Assembly (NCBI RefSeq): GCF_002906655.1
Contig: NZ_CP025795.1
Location: 1,426,001 to 1,490,000 of the forward strand
Source of the DNA: Vibrio hyugaensis
Lineage (GTDB): Bacteria; Pseudomonadota; Gammaproteobacteria; Enterobacterales; Vibrionaceae
Direction of reading: 5' to 3'
DNA length: 64,000 bases
The translations under genes and the position numbers were made by a program. Under the pieces are notes generated by a model. The model did no database searches, had not been told where the DNA came from, and worked only from the letters and a program-made list of their open reading frames with translations. Positions 16,957-26,650 of this stretch are shown piece by piece. The stretch's first letter is position 1, and each line of letters starts with the position of its first letter.

Positions 16957-18150
16957 TTACAGCAGTTCTACCGACTGTTGAGCGATAACCCACTCTTCAT
17001 TGGTAGGAATAACCAGTGCTTTCGCACCAAGCAACTCAGATGTAGCAACAACACCTGCGTTACCAAATCGAGCGTCTTCGTTACCTTTCACATCTTCAAC
17101 AAAACCTAGCAGTTTAAGGTTGTTTAAGATTTCACGACGAATTGGCATAGAGTTCTCGCCAATACCGCCAGTGAAGATGATGCCGTCAAATGAATCAAGA
17201 GCAGCAAGGTAAGACGCAATGTATTTAGACACACGGTATGTAAATACTTGGAATGCTAGAGTTGCACCTTCGTGACCCTCTTCCATCGCTTCCAAAATAC
17301 CGCGTGCATCGCTTGTTAAGCCAGAAACACCTAAGAAGCCAGAAGCTTTGTTCAAAGAGTTGAACACTTTCTCTTGAGACCAACCTTTCTTAAGAAGGTA
17401 CTCAATGATGCCTGGGTCAAGGTCACCACAACGTGTGCCCATCATTAGGCCAGACAGTGGCGTGAAGCCCATTGACGTATCAACAGACTCGCCGTTGTTA
17501 ATTGCACAAACAGAAGCACCGTTACCTAGGTGAACAGAAATGAAACTTGATTCTTCCACTGGCTTATTCAGCATCTTCGCAGCTTCACGGCTTACGAAGT
17601 AGTGGCTCGTACCGTGGAACCCGTAACGGCGTACACCGAAATCAGTGTAAAGCTCTTTCGCGATTGCACCAGTGAACGCACGCTGAGGCATTGTTTGGTG
17701 GAACGCAGTATCGAATACAGCAAACTGAGGAAGGCTTGGAAACGCTTCAATAGCAGCACGAATACCGATAGCACCAGCCGGGTTGTGTAGTGGAGCAAGG
17801 TCAGCAAGTTTTTCGATTTCCGCTGTAACATCTTCAGTAATGCGTACTGTCTGAGTAAATTTCTCGCCACCATGAACAATACGGTGACCCACAGCCACGA
17901 TGTCTTGAGCTAGACCAAATTCTTCAGTTAAACCTACTAGCTTGCCAATAGCAATCTTGTGATGGCTATCATCGCCTTCGATTGCGATTTCCGTTTTTTC
18001 ACCGTTGAATTTCCAGCTCATACGAGCGTCTGATAGACCAAAGCATTCGCCCAGACCACTTAGCACAGCATCGCCAGATTGTGAGTCGATGACTGCAAAT
18101 TTTAGTGATGAGCTACCTGAGTTGATCACCAGTACAAACGAATTAGACAT
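16957..18150 (-). CDS. ackA: Acetate kinase (second, pta-less copy)
   Basis: A 397-residue acetate kinase that interconverts acetyl phosphate and acetate with ATP/ADP. The start is ATG 18150, preceded by AGGAAA; a longer frame to 18192 adds 14 non-conserved residues. Signatures are VLVINSGSSSLKF at the N-terminus, HRIVHGGEKFT, YGFHGTSHYFVS and GNGASVCAINNGESVDTSMGF. The last gives the catalytic and phosphate-binding region. No phosphotransacetylase gene is adjacent, unlike the usual ackA-pta operon. This suggests an additional isozyme that shares Pta with the main locus. The 363-nt upstream gap holds the deaD terminator and otherwise AT-rich sequence. Confidence 0.95.
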   Translation of the reverse strand: MSNSFVLVINSGSSSLKFAVIDSQSGDAVLSGLGECFGLSDARMSWKFNGEKTEIAIEGDDSHHKIAIGKLVGLTEEFGLAQDIVAVGHRIVHGGEKFTQTVRITEDVTAEIEKLADLAPLHNPAGAIGIRAAIEAFPSLPQFAVFDTAFHQTMPQRAFTGAIAKELYTDFGVRRYGFHGTSHYFVSREAAKMLNKPVEESSFISVHLGNGASVCAINNGESVDTSMGFTPLSGLMMGTRCGDLDPGIIEYLLKKGWSQEKVFNSLNKASGFLGVSGLTSDARGILEAMEEGHEGATLAFQVFTYRVSKYIASYLAALDSFDGIIFTGGIGENSMPIRREILNNLKLLGFVEDVKGNEDARFGNAGVVATSELLGAKALVIPTNEEWVIAQQSVELL

Positions 18151-18450
18151 GAAATAGTTTCCTGTTGTGGAGCAAAGGTTGTAATTGCGCATCCGCGCTT
18201 CGTACTTCTTGTTTGTGCTCTCTATTATTCAATAATTTTTTAATCTTTCAACTATCTTTTAGTGTTAGTTGCTCGTTTGCGTAAATTTTGTTGATCTATG
18301 ACAAGTTTAAAATTTATTTGAGCAGTGAAATATATCGAATTCACTCAACTAAAGTGGAATTAGACACTTAAAATCATCAATATATGAGTAAGAAAACAAA
18401 AATATTACGAATTTTTTTGAATGAATAGAGTATAGAAGAGCAGAGACAAA

Positions 18451-18475
18451 AAAGCCGAGCATTTCGCTCGGCTTT
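18451..18475 (-). terminator. Terminator of the DEAD-box helicase gene
   Basis: AAAGCCGAGC (18451-18460) pairs with GCTCGGCTTT (18466-18475). Read on the minus strand it ends in a T-run, 39 nt after the deaD stop. Confidence 0.85.
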
Positions 18476-18513
18476 CATATTCAACTATTTTTTAATGCAA
18501 TAGTGTGCAGATA

Positions 18514-20472
18514 TTATGCGTCTTGCGTGCGACGACCACGGCCGTGACCACGTTCACCACGGTGTGCACCACGGTGATCACCACCACGGTTACGATCGAA
18601 ACGACGCTCGCCACCTTCACGGTTACCTTCGCGGTTGCCACCTTCACGGTTGCCATCGCGGTTACCACGGAAGCCACCTTCGCGACGACCGCCTTCACGA
18701 CGATCACCACCACGGTTGCCGTTGCCGCCTTCGCGGTTGCCACGGTAACCGCCGCCATCACGACGACCACCATCGCGACGACCACCGTCACGACGACCGC
18801 CACCACGAGACTCGCGGAAGTCATCGAAGTCACAAACTACAGCGCCAACTTCTTGTTGACGGATGCGAAGCTTGCTTAGCTTGCTTGCTGCGTCTGAAGT
18901 CATTGCTTTTGGTAGCTGAACAAATGTGTGACCTTGAGCTAGTTTAATCGCACCGATAGAGCCTTTACCTAGGCCAAGCTCGTTAGCTAGAGCACCAACG
19001 ATGTCTTTAACTTGAACACCTTGCTCACGACCAACTTGAAGCTGGTAAGTATCCCAATCTTGTGTATTGAAGCTGCGACCGCCTTCACGACCACCTTCGC
19101 GGCGCTCTTTACGACGTTGCTTGTCACGTTCAATCGCTTCAACCATTGGGTCTTCGCCAATGTAGAATAGAGGACGTTTACCTTGCTGACGCTTAAGAAG
19201 CATTGCAGCAAGCATCGCTGGGTCGATTTCTAGAGAAGTTTGTAGTTTCTCTACTAGCTCAGCGAATTTGTCTAGTGACTTGTGCTCTTTCTCAGATTCT
19301 AACTCTGCTGCTAGCTTGCTTAGACGAGCTTCAGCTACTTGGTCACGTAGAGGAAGTTGGATTTCTTCCATAGATGACTTAGTTACGCGCTCGATAGTGC
19401 GAAGCATGCGGATTTGGTTAGTGCGAACTAGAAGAATCGCTTTACCTTTACGTCCAGCACGGCCAGTACGACCGATACGGTGGATGTAAGACTCAACATC
19501 GAATGGGATGTCGTAGTTAAATACGTGTGTAATACGTGGAACGTCAAGACCACGTGCAACTACGTCTGTTGCAACTAGGATGTCGATAACACCTTGCTTG
19601 ATGTGATCAACAGTACGCTCACGTAGAGACTGAGGAATATCACCGTGCAGTGCAGCAGCTTTAAAGCCACGTGCAGATAGCCAATCAGCTAGACGCTCAG
19701 TGTCTTGACGAGTACGTACGAATACGATTGACGCGTCAGTTTCTTCAGTTTCAAGAAGACGAGACATCGCTTCATCTTTCTCTACACCCTTCACTACCCA
19801 GAACTGTTGTTGAACTTTGTCTACAGTGTGGTTTTTACCAGCAACGTCAACAGTTACAGGATCACGTAGGAAGCGCTCAACAATGTTTTTCAGCATTGGT
19901 GGCATAGTTGCAGAGAATAGAACGCGTTGAGCTGATTCAGGAGCGTGCTCCATGATTGCAGTTACATCGTCCACGAAACCCATGTTTAGCATTTCGTCCG
20001 CTTCATCAAGTACGAAAGTGCTAACTTCGTCTAGATGTAGACGTTCACGGTTGATAAGGTCTTGAACACGGCCAGGAGTACCTACAACAACGTGTGCACC
20101 GTTTTTAAGAGCACGCATTTGATCCACGATAGAAGCACCACCGTAGATTTCTAGAACTTTAAGACCTTTGATATTTTTACCAAGGTTTTTCATTTCAGCC
20201 GCAACCTGAATCGCTAGCTCACGAGTTGGAGCAAGAACGATTGCTTGTGGTTTACGTTGATCAAGATCTAGCTTGTTTAGAAGAGGCAGAGAGAATGCTG
20301 CCGTTTTACCTGTACCCGTTTGTGCCTTGCCCAGCGCGTCAGCACCTTCCAATAGGTGTGGGATTGCCGCAGCCTGAATTGGAGTTGGTGACACGAAACC
20401 CATTCCGTCTAGAGCAGAAAGGATAGAATCATTCAGAGATAAATCACTGAATTGAATAACAGAATCTTGCAT
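18514..20472 (-). CDS. deaD: DEAD-box RNA helicase, DeaD/CsdA type, with Arg/Gly-rich tail
   Basis: A 652-residue cold-shock-type RNA helicase acting in ribosome assembly and mRNA decay. All helicase motifs are present: AQTGTGKTAAF (I), APTRELAIQ (Ia), TPGRVQDL, VLDEADEML (II), LFSATMPP (III), VATDVVARGLDVPR (V) and HRIGRTGRAGRKGKA (VI). A DbpA-like RNA-binding domain lies at about 480-560. The last 85 or so residues are an RGG-type tail of repeated RREGG, NREGG and RRDGG blocks, likely RNA-binding and disordered. This tail is encoded by near-repetitive DNA that creates long shadow frames on both strands. The leader (20473-20851) is long, as expected for a cold-induced mRNA. Confidence 0.94.
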   Translation of the reverse strand: MQDSVIQFSDLSLNDSILSALDGMGFVSPTPIQAAAIPHLLEGADALGKAQTGTGKTAAFSLPLLNKLDLDQRKPQAIVLAPTRELAIQVAAEMKNLGKNIKGLKVLEIYGGASIVDQMRALKNGAHVVVGTPGRVQDLINRERLHLDEVSTFVLDEADEMLNMGFVDDVTAIMEHAPESAQRVLFSATMPPMLKNIVERFLRDPVTVDVAGKNHTVDKVQQQFWVVKGVEKDEAMSRLLETEETDASIVFVRTRQDTERLADWLSARGFKAAALHGDIPQSLRERTVDHIKQGVIDILVATDVVARGLDVPRITHVFNYDIPFDVESYIHRIGRTGRAGRKGKAILLVRTNQIRMLRTIERVTKSSMEEIQLPLRDQVAEARLSKLAAELESEKEHKSLDKFAELVEKLQTSLEIDPAMLAAMLLKRQQGKRPLFYIGEDPMVEAIERDKQRRKERREGGREGGRSFNTQDWDTYQLQVGREQGVQVKDIVGALANELGLGKGSIGAIKLAQGHTFVQLPKAMTSDAASKLSKLRIRQQEVGAVVCDFDDFRESRGGGRRDGGRRDGGRRDGGGYRGNREGGNGNRGGDRREGGRREGGFRGNRDGNREGGNREGNREGGERRFDRNRGGDHRGAHRGERGHGRGRRTQDA

Positions 20473-20851
20473 TGGGATCCTACTTAATTAAACAAAAAAA
20501 CAGTCCCATATGCTCTTCCAATTCGATACTGATCCATCCAGATACTAAATCCATTCAGAAAGGAATTAGCACAGTACACAACCGCGATAAGCCATTAGGG
20601 ACGACTAAGGGAGGCGGATTATTCCTTAAATGCATAAAAAAAGCTAGAAAAAATTGAATTACATCACAATTTATTCTCACTAATGGTAATATTCGCATAA
20701 AATTCCACCTACCCCTCCATTCTCCGTAGAGAAAAGCACCACAACGCTGCTCAATTCATCAATAATTCACAGTGAAATTGGGGGCTTTAGGTAGTAATAA
20801 TAGCTCGCAATGATTATAGTGTGCCCAATTCCATTGGTAAGTTAAGAAAAG

Positions 20852-22855
20852 ATGTTTCAAGATAACCCGCTATTAGCTCAGCTTAAGCAACAAATCCAAG
20901 AAAACCTGCCTAAAAAAGAAGGCTCAATCAAAGCAACTGATAAAGGCTTTGGCTTCCTGGAAGTGGACAGCAAAACCAGCTTCTTCATCCCACCTGCGTA
21001 CATGAAAAAGTGCATTCACGGCGACAAAGTCGTTGCCATCATCCGCACTGAGAACGAACGCGAAGTTGCAGAACCACAAGAATTGATCGAACAATCACTT
21101 ACTCGCTTTATTGGCCGAGTAAAAATGTTCAAAGGCAAATTAAATGTTGTGCCTGATCATCCGCAGCTGAAAAAGCTTTCTCTAAAAGCGAAATTAAAGA
21201 AAGGCTTAAAGCCTGACAATTTCGTTGAAGGCGACTGGGTTGTTGCTCATCTTATTCGTCACCCTCTTAAAGGTGATAACTCATTCTTCGTAGAGATTTC
21301 TGAGAAGATTACCGATGCAAACGACAAGATTGCTCCGTGGTGGGTAACGCTCGCACAAAACGATCTGCCAAACTCAGAGCCTGCTGGCATTGAAAATTGG
21401 GAATTGAAAGACGATGCGGATCTTGAACGTGTTGATATGACACACGTGCCTTTCGTCACCATTGATGGTGAATCAACCAAAGACATGGACGATGCGCTGT
21501 TTGCGAAGAAGACAGAGTCTGGCGACTTTGAACTGACCATCGCAATTGCCGATCCAACTGCATACATTACACCAGAAGACGAAATGGATAAGGTAGCACG
21601 TGAACGTGGTTACACTATCTACCTTCCAGGTCGTAACATCCCTATGCTTCCACGTGACCTTGCAGATAACCTATGTTCACTGATTGAAGGTGAAGTACGC
21701 CCTGCGATTTGCTGTACTGTGACAGTAAGCAAAAAAGGTGTCGTTGGTGATGACATCAACTTCTTCGCAGCAAACATTAAGTCTCATGCGCGCCTTGCTT
21801 ATGACAATGTGTCAGATTGGCTAGAAAACGGCAGCTCAGACAAGTGGCAACCATCAGAAGAAATCGCAACCATCGTTCGCGACCTATATGACTTTTCTCT
21901 TGCTCGCGCTGATTGGCGAGAAAAGAATGCCGTTATCTTCCCAGATCGCCCAGACTACCGTTTTGAACTAAGCGAAGACAACGACGTTATTGCTATTCAC
22001 GCGGACATGCGCCGCAGCGCAAACCGTCTTGTAGAAGAATCGATGATCACTGCAAACATCTGTGCTGGCCGTACACTACGTGACAAATTTGAAACGGGCG
22101 TGTTCAACACACACGCAGGCTTGAAAGCTGAGAAAATCGAAGAAGTCGTTCAAATGGTAAACCCTGAAGGTACACTTGAATTCACAGCAGAATCAGTTGC
22201 GACACTAGAAGGCTTTGCGGCACTTCGTCGTTGGTTGGGCGAACAAGAAACGACTTACCTAGATAACCGTATCCGTAAATTCCAAACGTACAGTGAAGTA
22301 GGCAACCAACCACTTCCTCACTACGCAATGGGTCTAGATATCTACGCGACTTGGACTTCACCAATCCGTAAATACGGCGACATGATCAACCACCGCATGC
22401 TGAAAGCCGTCATTCTTGGCAAAGAACCGGTTCAAACACCTGATGATGAAGTCGGCGAAGAATTAGCACTGCACCGTAAGCACCACAAAATTGCCGAGCG
22501 AAACGTGTCAGATTGGTTATATGCTCGTACTCTTGCAGAAGAGCCAAGTAAGAAAACGTGTTTCACAGGTGAGATTTTCGATATTAATCGTGCTGGTGCA
22601 CGTGTTCGACTTCTCGAAAATGGCGCAGCGGCCTTTATTCCTGGTAGCTTGATTCTTGATAATAAAGAAAGAATTGAGTGTAACGGTGACAACGGTACCA
22701 TTTCTATCGATAAAGAAGTGGTATACAAACTTGGTGATACATTGGAAATTGTTCTTTCGGACGTAAACCAAGAAAACCGCAGTTTAGTTGCAAAACCGAC
22801 CCAGGTATTCGCTGATAAGCCAGCGACACAAACAGAAGAATCTGTGAGTGAATAA
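20852..22855 (+). CDS. rnb: Exoribonuclease II
   Basis: A 667-residue 3'-to-5' exoribonuclease, slightly longer than the 644 residues of E. coli RNase II. Order of domains: cold-shock-like RNA-binding domains in about residues 1-180, a catalytic RNB domain in about 190-520, and an S1 domain around 560-645. The catalytic Asp cluster is in [12 protein letters not shown]. The segment [17 protein letters not shown] and [18 protein letters not shown] are further RNB signatures. It diverges from deaD, so two RNA-metabolism genes share a 379-nt promoter region. An intrinsic terminator at 22871 follows. Some Vibrio annotations call this RNB family member RNase II; RNase R would be longer. Confidence 0.95.
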   Translation: MFQDNPLLAQLKQQIQENLPKKEGSIKATDKGFGFLEVDSKTSFFIPPAYMKKCIHGDKVVAIIRTENEREVAEPQELIEQSLTRFIGRVKMFKGKLNVVPDHPQLKKLSLKAKLKKGLKPDNFVEGDWVVAHLIRHPLKGDNSFFVEISEKITDANDKIAPWWVTLAQNDLPNSEPAGIENWELKDDADLERVDMTHVPFVTIDGESTKDMDDALFAKKTESGDFELTIAIADPTAYITPEDEMDKVARERGYTIYLPGRNIPMLPRDLADNLCSLIEGEVRPAICCTVTVSKKGVVGDDINFFAANIKSHARLAYDNVSDWLENGSSDKWQPSEEIATIVRDLYDFSLARADWREKNAVIFPDRPDYRFELSEDNDVIAIHADMRRSANRLVEESMITANICAGRTLRDKFETGVFNTHAGLKAEKIEEVVQMVNPEGTLEFTAESVATLEGFAALRRWLGEQETTYLDNRIRKFQTYSEVGNQPLPHYAMGLDIYATWTSPIRKYGDMINHRMLKAVILGKEPVQTPDDEVGEELALHRKHHKIAERNVSDWLYARTLAEEPSKKTCFTGEIFDINRAGARVRLLENGAAAFIPGSLILDNKERIECNGDNGTISIDKEVVYKLGDTLEIVLSDVNQENRSLVAKPTQVFADKPATQTEESVSE

Positions 22856-22870
22856 TACCGGTTAAAGTTT

Positions 22871-22896
22871 AAAGGCGCTCAACTGAGCGCCTTTTT
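22871..22896 (+). terminator. Terminator after rnb
   Basis: AAAGGCGCTCA (22871-22881) pairs with TGAGCGCCTTT (22884-22894), followed by more Ts. Confidence 0.9.
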
Positions 22897-22927
22897 TATT
22901 TGTCATGTAAAAACGATAAGAACGAAT

Positions 22928-23722
22928 ATGCCGAACATTGAGATCATTCGCTTTAATCACTTCACTGCTCGCAAAAGTGAACGCTACACCGCCACCCACA
23001 ACGGCTTATATGTTGTTGAGGAAGGCACCCTTGTTATCAACCAGCCAAGTGGCGAACAATTTGAACTGAAAGCAGGAGATTTCACCCTTTATAATTCAGC
23101 GGACTTAAGAAGTGCAGAAGCCAAACCTGGTGGTTTTAAAGCGATTGCCTTGGTCTTTGACATTGGTTTGTTCAGTGAATTCAAATCGGCCCACCCTACG
23201 ATTACATCAGACACCGACGATCGTCGCTTTTATCCATTTTCAGCTCAAGGCCACCTAGTTATCTCGCAGCTTAAGAGCGCGTTAATTGAATTAGCAGATA
23301 ACAAAGCGCCACAATACGCTCAAAGCCATATTGCCCTCGCCCTGTTGTCACTGATGGTAGAAGTTCAGCCAGACATCTTATCTATCATTGATGACGCAAG
23401 CAGCCTAACCGCGTCCCAGAAGGCGATTAAGTACATTGAAAAGAACATAGAAAAAGACATCACATTAGAAGCGTTAGCAACGCACATGAGTATGTCTATC
23501 GCCACACTCAAACGTAGATTGGCAGCGGAGAACCTTTCGTTCTCACATATTTTGAAAGTGAAACGCATCAACCATGCCGCAACCCAACTTCGTGTCTCTC
23601 AGAAATCCATCACTCAAATTGCCTTTGAATCTGGATTTAAGAGTGCAGCGCACTTTAGTACCGCGTTTAAATCGATTTACAGCATCACGCCAAAAGAGTT
23701 TCGTAGTCAAATCGCAAAGTAA
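22928..23722 (+). CDS. AraC-family transcriptional regulator
   Basis: A 264-residue regulator. The N-terminal 150 residues look like a cupin-type sensing domain (YVVEEGTLVINQPSGEQFELKAGDF). The C-terminal 100 residues contain two helix-turn-helix units, LEALATHMSMSIATLKRRLAAEN and ITQIAFESGFKSAAHFSTAFKSIYSITPKEF, the AraC signature. Overall it resembles the GadX/ToxT-like branch in size. The target is unknown, and neither neighbour (rnb, a DUF3024 protein) gives a clue. It is monocistronic, starting 34 nt after the rnb terminator. Confidence 0.88.
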   Translation: MPNIEIIRFNHFTARKSERYTATHNGLYVVEEGTLVINQPSGEQFELKAGDFTLYNSADLRSAEAKPGGFKAIALVFDIGLFSEFKSAHPTITSDTDDRRFYPFSAQGHLVISQLKSALIELADNKAPQYAQSHIALALLSLMVEVQPDILSIIDDASSLTASQKAIKYIEKNIEKDITLEALATHMSMSIATLKRRLAAENLSFSHILKVKRINHAATQLRVSQKSITQIAFESGFKSAAHFSTAFKSIYSITPKEFRSQIAK

Positions 23723-23746
23723 TAGGGGTTGAAGATAAGTTAGCCA

Positions 23747-24103
23747 TCAATCCCAAAAACACGCTTGAGGATCGCTTTCCAGTTCGGCGAGAAGCACCTC
23801 AAGCGTTTGACTAGTTGGTAACTTCTCGTAAGGTACCCATACCAATTCTTCTTCACGATAGATCGGAACATAAAAGCACCAAAGCTGAGCTTTAGCATCA
23901 AATAGGATTTTAGCGATGGGAGATGTGTATTCACTGTGTTGTGAATCAAGTAAGAAGTGCGCGTGATAAAGCTCGACACCGTTCTCTATAGGCTCGTATA
24001 AGCACTTCCCTAGCGCTTCTACTGGCAAATTGACATTGCGCCTAGCGCAGAGCGTTTGAACCAACTTGTGCAGGCGACTGGTCGCCATTTGAGACACGGA
24101 CAT
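23747..24103 (-). CDS. Conserved hypothetical protein, probably DUF3024
   Basis: A 118-residue soluble protein with no signal peptide or membrane segment. AGGAG lies 8 nt before the ATG at 24103. The pattern of a basic N-terminal helix (LHKLVQTLCARRN) followed by a beta-rich half fits the uncharacterised DUF3024 family common in Vibrio. That half includes KILFDAKAQLWCFYVPIYREEELVWVPYEK. The family has no known function. Upstream on its strand is a short TGCCT-CTCTC-AGGCA hairpin of unknown meaning. Confidence 0.7.
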   Translation of the reverse strand: MSVSQMATSRLHKLVQTLCARRNVNLPVEALGKCLYEPIENGVELYHAHFLLDSQHSEYTSPIAKILFDAKAQLWCFYVPIYREEELVWVPYEKLPTSQTLEVLLAELESDPQACFWD

Positions 24104-24402
24104 GAGCGTACTCCTGATATGTTGTTCTTAGTATATACCCAAGTGCCTGAGAGAGGCAGAAATCACCATCGGGGCATGCGCCCGCTCAAGTGTAGAATAG
24201 CATCGCATTTGATGCCGAAAAGCTAACTGCGTCACCTCTTTCACTTCAAATCAGTAAAACCCTCCCATCCGATATTATTGATAGTTATCAACATAAAACG
24301 AGAGCAATCGATCATTCGCTATGGATATCAATCTGCATTCACAAAAGTGTAACCTGAACGAAATATGATGAGCGCTGCGATATACCGTATATGGAGTTCA
24401 AT

Positions 24403-25230
24403 ATGTTACGTTTTACTGTGGCAACTGTATTAGCCATGGCTCTTTCCCTTCCTTCTGCTGTGGCAAAAGAAGTGAATATTTCAGGTTCTACCTCCGTTGC
24501 ACGAGTAATGGATGTACTTGCAGAAGAATATAATAAAACACACCCTGACGATTATATTGCCGTGCAAGGTATTGGCTCAACCGCTGGTATCACTATGGTA
24601 AATAAAGGTGTGGTTGAGATGGGGATGAGCTCTCGCTATTTAACAGAAAGAGAGAAAGGAGAAGACTTAAACGTATTCCCTATCGCTTATGATGGTCTTG
24701 CTGTTGTTGTTAACCGAACCAACTCTGTCATCAACCTTTCAGAACAACAACTGTTTGATATCTACAAAGGTAAAATCGATAACTGGAAGCAAGTTGGCGG
24801 TACAGACCAACCTATCGCAGTCGTCACGCGTGAAGCCTCTTCCGGTTCTCGTTACAGCTTTGAAAGTCTACTTGGATTGACCAAGATCGTGAACGACCGT
24901 CTGGTCTCTGACATCAATCCAAACAACCTTGTCGTCAACAGCAATAGCATGGTGAAAACCATCGTAAACCATAACCCCCACGCGATTGGTTTTATCTCTG
25001 TTGGGTCAGTTGATCGCTCAATAAAAGCGATTCAATTCGAAGGCACTGCTCCTACAGCGAGCAACATCGCCAATCACAAATACAAATTAGCTCGCCCATT
25101 CTTAGTTCTGTACAAAGTTGATGGATTGGAAAAAGCAGGCAAAGACTTCGTGAAGTTCCTGAAGTCGCAAGAAGGTCAAAAAGCGATTGCAGATTACGGC
25201 TACACACCGGTAAAAAGCTTCAATCAGTAA
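24403..25230 (+). CDS. pstS: Phosphate-binding periplasmic protein (PstS-like)
   Basis: A 275-residue solute-binding protein from ATG 24403, chosen because GGAG lies 8 nt upstream. A Sec signal peptide (about residues 1-22, ending VAKE) precedes the mature protein. The phosphate pocket is recognisable in NISGSTSVARVMDVLAEEY, VQGIGSTAGITMVNKG, VVTREASSGSRYSFE and IGFISVGSVDR. The Ser/Thr/Arg residues in these segments contact phosphate in this family. It stands alone without pstCAB, so it would serve a transporter elsewhere or act as a sensor. A 13-bp palindrome ATATACCGTATAT (24380-24392) lies just before the ribosome site. No clear Pho box was seen in the 299-nt upstream gap. Confidence 0.9.
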   Translation: MLRFTVATVLAMALSLPSAVAKEVNISGSTSVARVMDVLAEEYNKTHPDDYIAVQGIGSTAGITMVNKGVVEMGMSSRYLTEREKGEDLNVFPIAYDGLAVVVNRTNSVINLSEQQLFDIYKGKIDNWKQVGGTDQPIAVVTREASSGSRYSFESLLGLTKIVNDRLVSDINPNNLVVNSNSMVKTIVNHNPHAIGFISVGSVDRSIKAIQFEGTAPTASNIANHKYKLARPFLVLYKVDGLEKAGKDFVKFLKSQEGQKAIADYGYTPVKSFNQ

Positions 25231-25241
25231 ACCGCAGGTAC

Positions 25242-25273
25242 AAAAAAGAGAGCCTAGTTGGGCTCTCTTTTTT
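25242..25273. terminator. Bidirectional terminator between pstS and the MaoC gene
   Basis: AAAAAAGAGAGCC (25242-25254) pairs with GGCTCTCTTTTTT (25261-25273) around a 6-nt loop. It lies between the convergent pstS and MaoC genes. Confidence 0.92.
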
Positions 25274-25294
25274 GTTTGAATCTTTTTATTCCGA

Positions 25295-25975
25295 TTAGAA
25301 GTGCAATTGAATCACAGAAACAACCACCGCTCCAGGTCGACGAATGCCTTCAATTTCTACTTTGATTTCACGCTCAATCTCAAGACCTTTCTTGATTGGT
25401 GTGATTTTAGTAAGCGTACTTGATGCACGTACATTGTTACCCGCCTTCACAGGGTACGGGAAACGTACTTGGTTTAAACCCAGGTTCACGACCAACTTTG
25501 CTGTTGGGAACATTGGTTTTTCTGGATCAACAGAATCTGTCAACTTCGGCAAAAGTGCCAGCGTCAGGAAACCATGAGCAATCGTAGTTTTAAATGGTGA
25601 TTCTGTTGAAGCACGTTCTGGATCGGTGTGGATCCATTGCATGTCTTCCGTTACCGAACCAAATTGGTTGATACGTTCTTGAGAAACATGAACCCAATCA
25701 CCCACGTGGATCACTTCACCAACCTTGTCGCTCAACTCATCGAAAAGCACTTGCGCTTCTGGTTTTAGGACAATTGGATCAGGTTGAGAAATCACTTCCT
25801 CATTCACAGCAGGCTGCTGATGATCACGTACTTTAGAAAAAAGAAAGCTGCTTTGTGCTCGACCTAAAAAGTCACCCCAATAATCGCGTAGCGTTGGAGA
25901 CATCCAATTCATAAACTCTGATTGGTGAGCAGAGATCGCACCAACTTTGTCTTTAAATAGATTCGTGACTTTCAT
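25295..25975 (-). CDS. MaoC-like (R)-specific enoyl-CoA hydratase with N-terminal extension
   Basis: A 226-residue protein. Residues about 90-220 form a MaoC hot-dog hydratase domain. The catalytic Asp/His pair is expected in the block SVTEDMQWIHTDPERASTE and TTIAHGFLTLALLPKL follows, matching the hydratase-2 motif. The first 80 residues (SEFMNWMSPTLRDYWGDFLGR and beyond) form an extra helical region not part of MaoC. It could supply (R)-3-hydroxyacyl-CoA for polyhydroxyalkanoate synthesis, but no pha genes are next to it in this window. The gap upstream, 25976-26305, holds its promoter and that of tRNA-Ser. Confidence 0.85.
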   Translation of the reverse strand: MKVTNLFKDKVGAISAHQSEFMNWMSPTLRDYWGDFLGRAQSSFLFSKVRDHQQPAVNEEVISQPDPIVLKPEAQVLFDELSDKVGEVIHVGDWVHVSQERINQFGSVTEDMQWIHTDPERASTESPFKTTIAHGFLTLALLPKLTDSVDPEKPMFPTAKLVVNLGLNQVRFPYPVKAGNNVRASSTLTKITPIKKGLEIEREIKVEIEGIRRPGAVVVSVIQLHF

Positions 25976-26264
25976 AAAAACCCTTCGATAAATTCAAGCA
26001 CAACTGGCTATACCAGTTAATTTTGAATTAACTCACACTATGTTGCAAATACTTTCGGGCGAACACATGTATACTCAAAGTCATTTAATTCTTATTTTTC
26101 ATTAAGATACCAATAAAACACTATTTTATTAAGTAACCACAACATAAAGTAAATACTCTACAATATATCGTAACAATCATCTTTTCTACGGTAATTTGTG
26201 ATATTCACCTTCTAAAAGTGTGACTATAAAACGCGCAAACAGTTCTTTTAGATGAGATCAATAC

Positions 26265-26293
26265 TTTACAACGTTTTCTACTCACCCTATTAT
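26265..26293 (+). promoter_or_regulatory. Sigma-70 promoter of tRNA-Ser
   Basis: TTTACA (-35, 26265-26270) and TATTAT (-10, 26288-26293) are separated by exactly 17 bp. The following GC-rich stretch (ACGTCCCGC) is a discriminator typical of stable-RNA promoters under stringent control. It ends 12 nt before the mature tRNA. Confidence 0.8.
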
Positions 26294-26305
26294 ACGTCCC
26301 GCAAC

Positions 26306-26396
26306 GGAGAGATGGCTGAGTGGTTGAAAGCACCGGTCTTGAAAACCGGCATACGTTAATAGCGTATCTAGGGTTCAAATCCCTATCTCTCCGCCA
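26306..26396 (+). tRNA. tRNA-Ser(TGA)
   Basis: A 91-nt class II tRNA. The acceptor stem is GGAGAGA/TCTCTCC, and the anticodon loop CTTGAAA gives anticodon TGA. A long variable arm (about CATACGTTAATAGCGTATC) is typical of tRNA-Ser, the T-loop is GGTTCAAATCC, and CCA is encoded. A hairpin GAAAGCTCGC/GCGAGCTTTC at 26405-26431 follows and probably ends the transcript. Confidence 0.97.
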
Positions 26397-26404
26397 CTTA
26401 TTCA

Positions 26405-26438
26405 GAAAGCTCGCATTTATTGCGAGCTTTCGTCGTTT
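26405..26438 (+). terminator. Hairpin downstream of tRNA-Ser
   Basis: GAAAGCTCGC (26405-26414) pairs with GCGAGCTTTC (26422-26431), followed by a broken T-run. It is a likely terminator. Confidence 0.65.
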
Positions 26439-26650
26439 TAGCTCCTGTAAAATGACCGTATTTCTAAATCCCTAGTCGTGTGCGACCCCAGCACTCCGTC
26501 AATATCTATTCTCTTTTCCTCTCGACTAGTTGACTAACCAGTTCCTCATTTATTGTTATTGTTGAAAAGATCTGCATCTCTCCCCTTTCTATCCTAACGT
26601 AAGACTTGTTATAACTAGCATTAACACAATAACAATTCATGGAAGACACA

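Noticed and set aside
18492..18947. Long open frames on both strands rich in Thr/Val/Ala or His/Arg (113, 124, 143 codons)
   Set aside because: They are by-products of the repetitive DNA encoding the DeaD Arg/Gly tail; compositions are extreme and no start signals fit.
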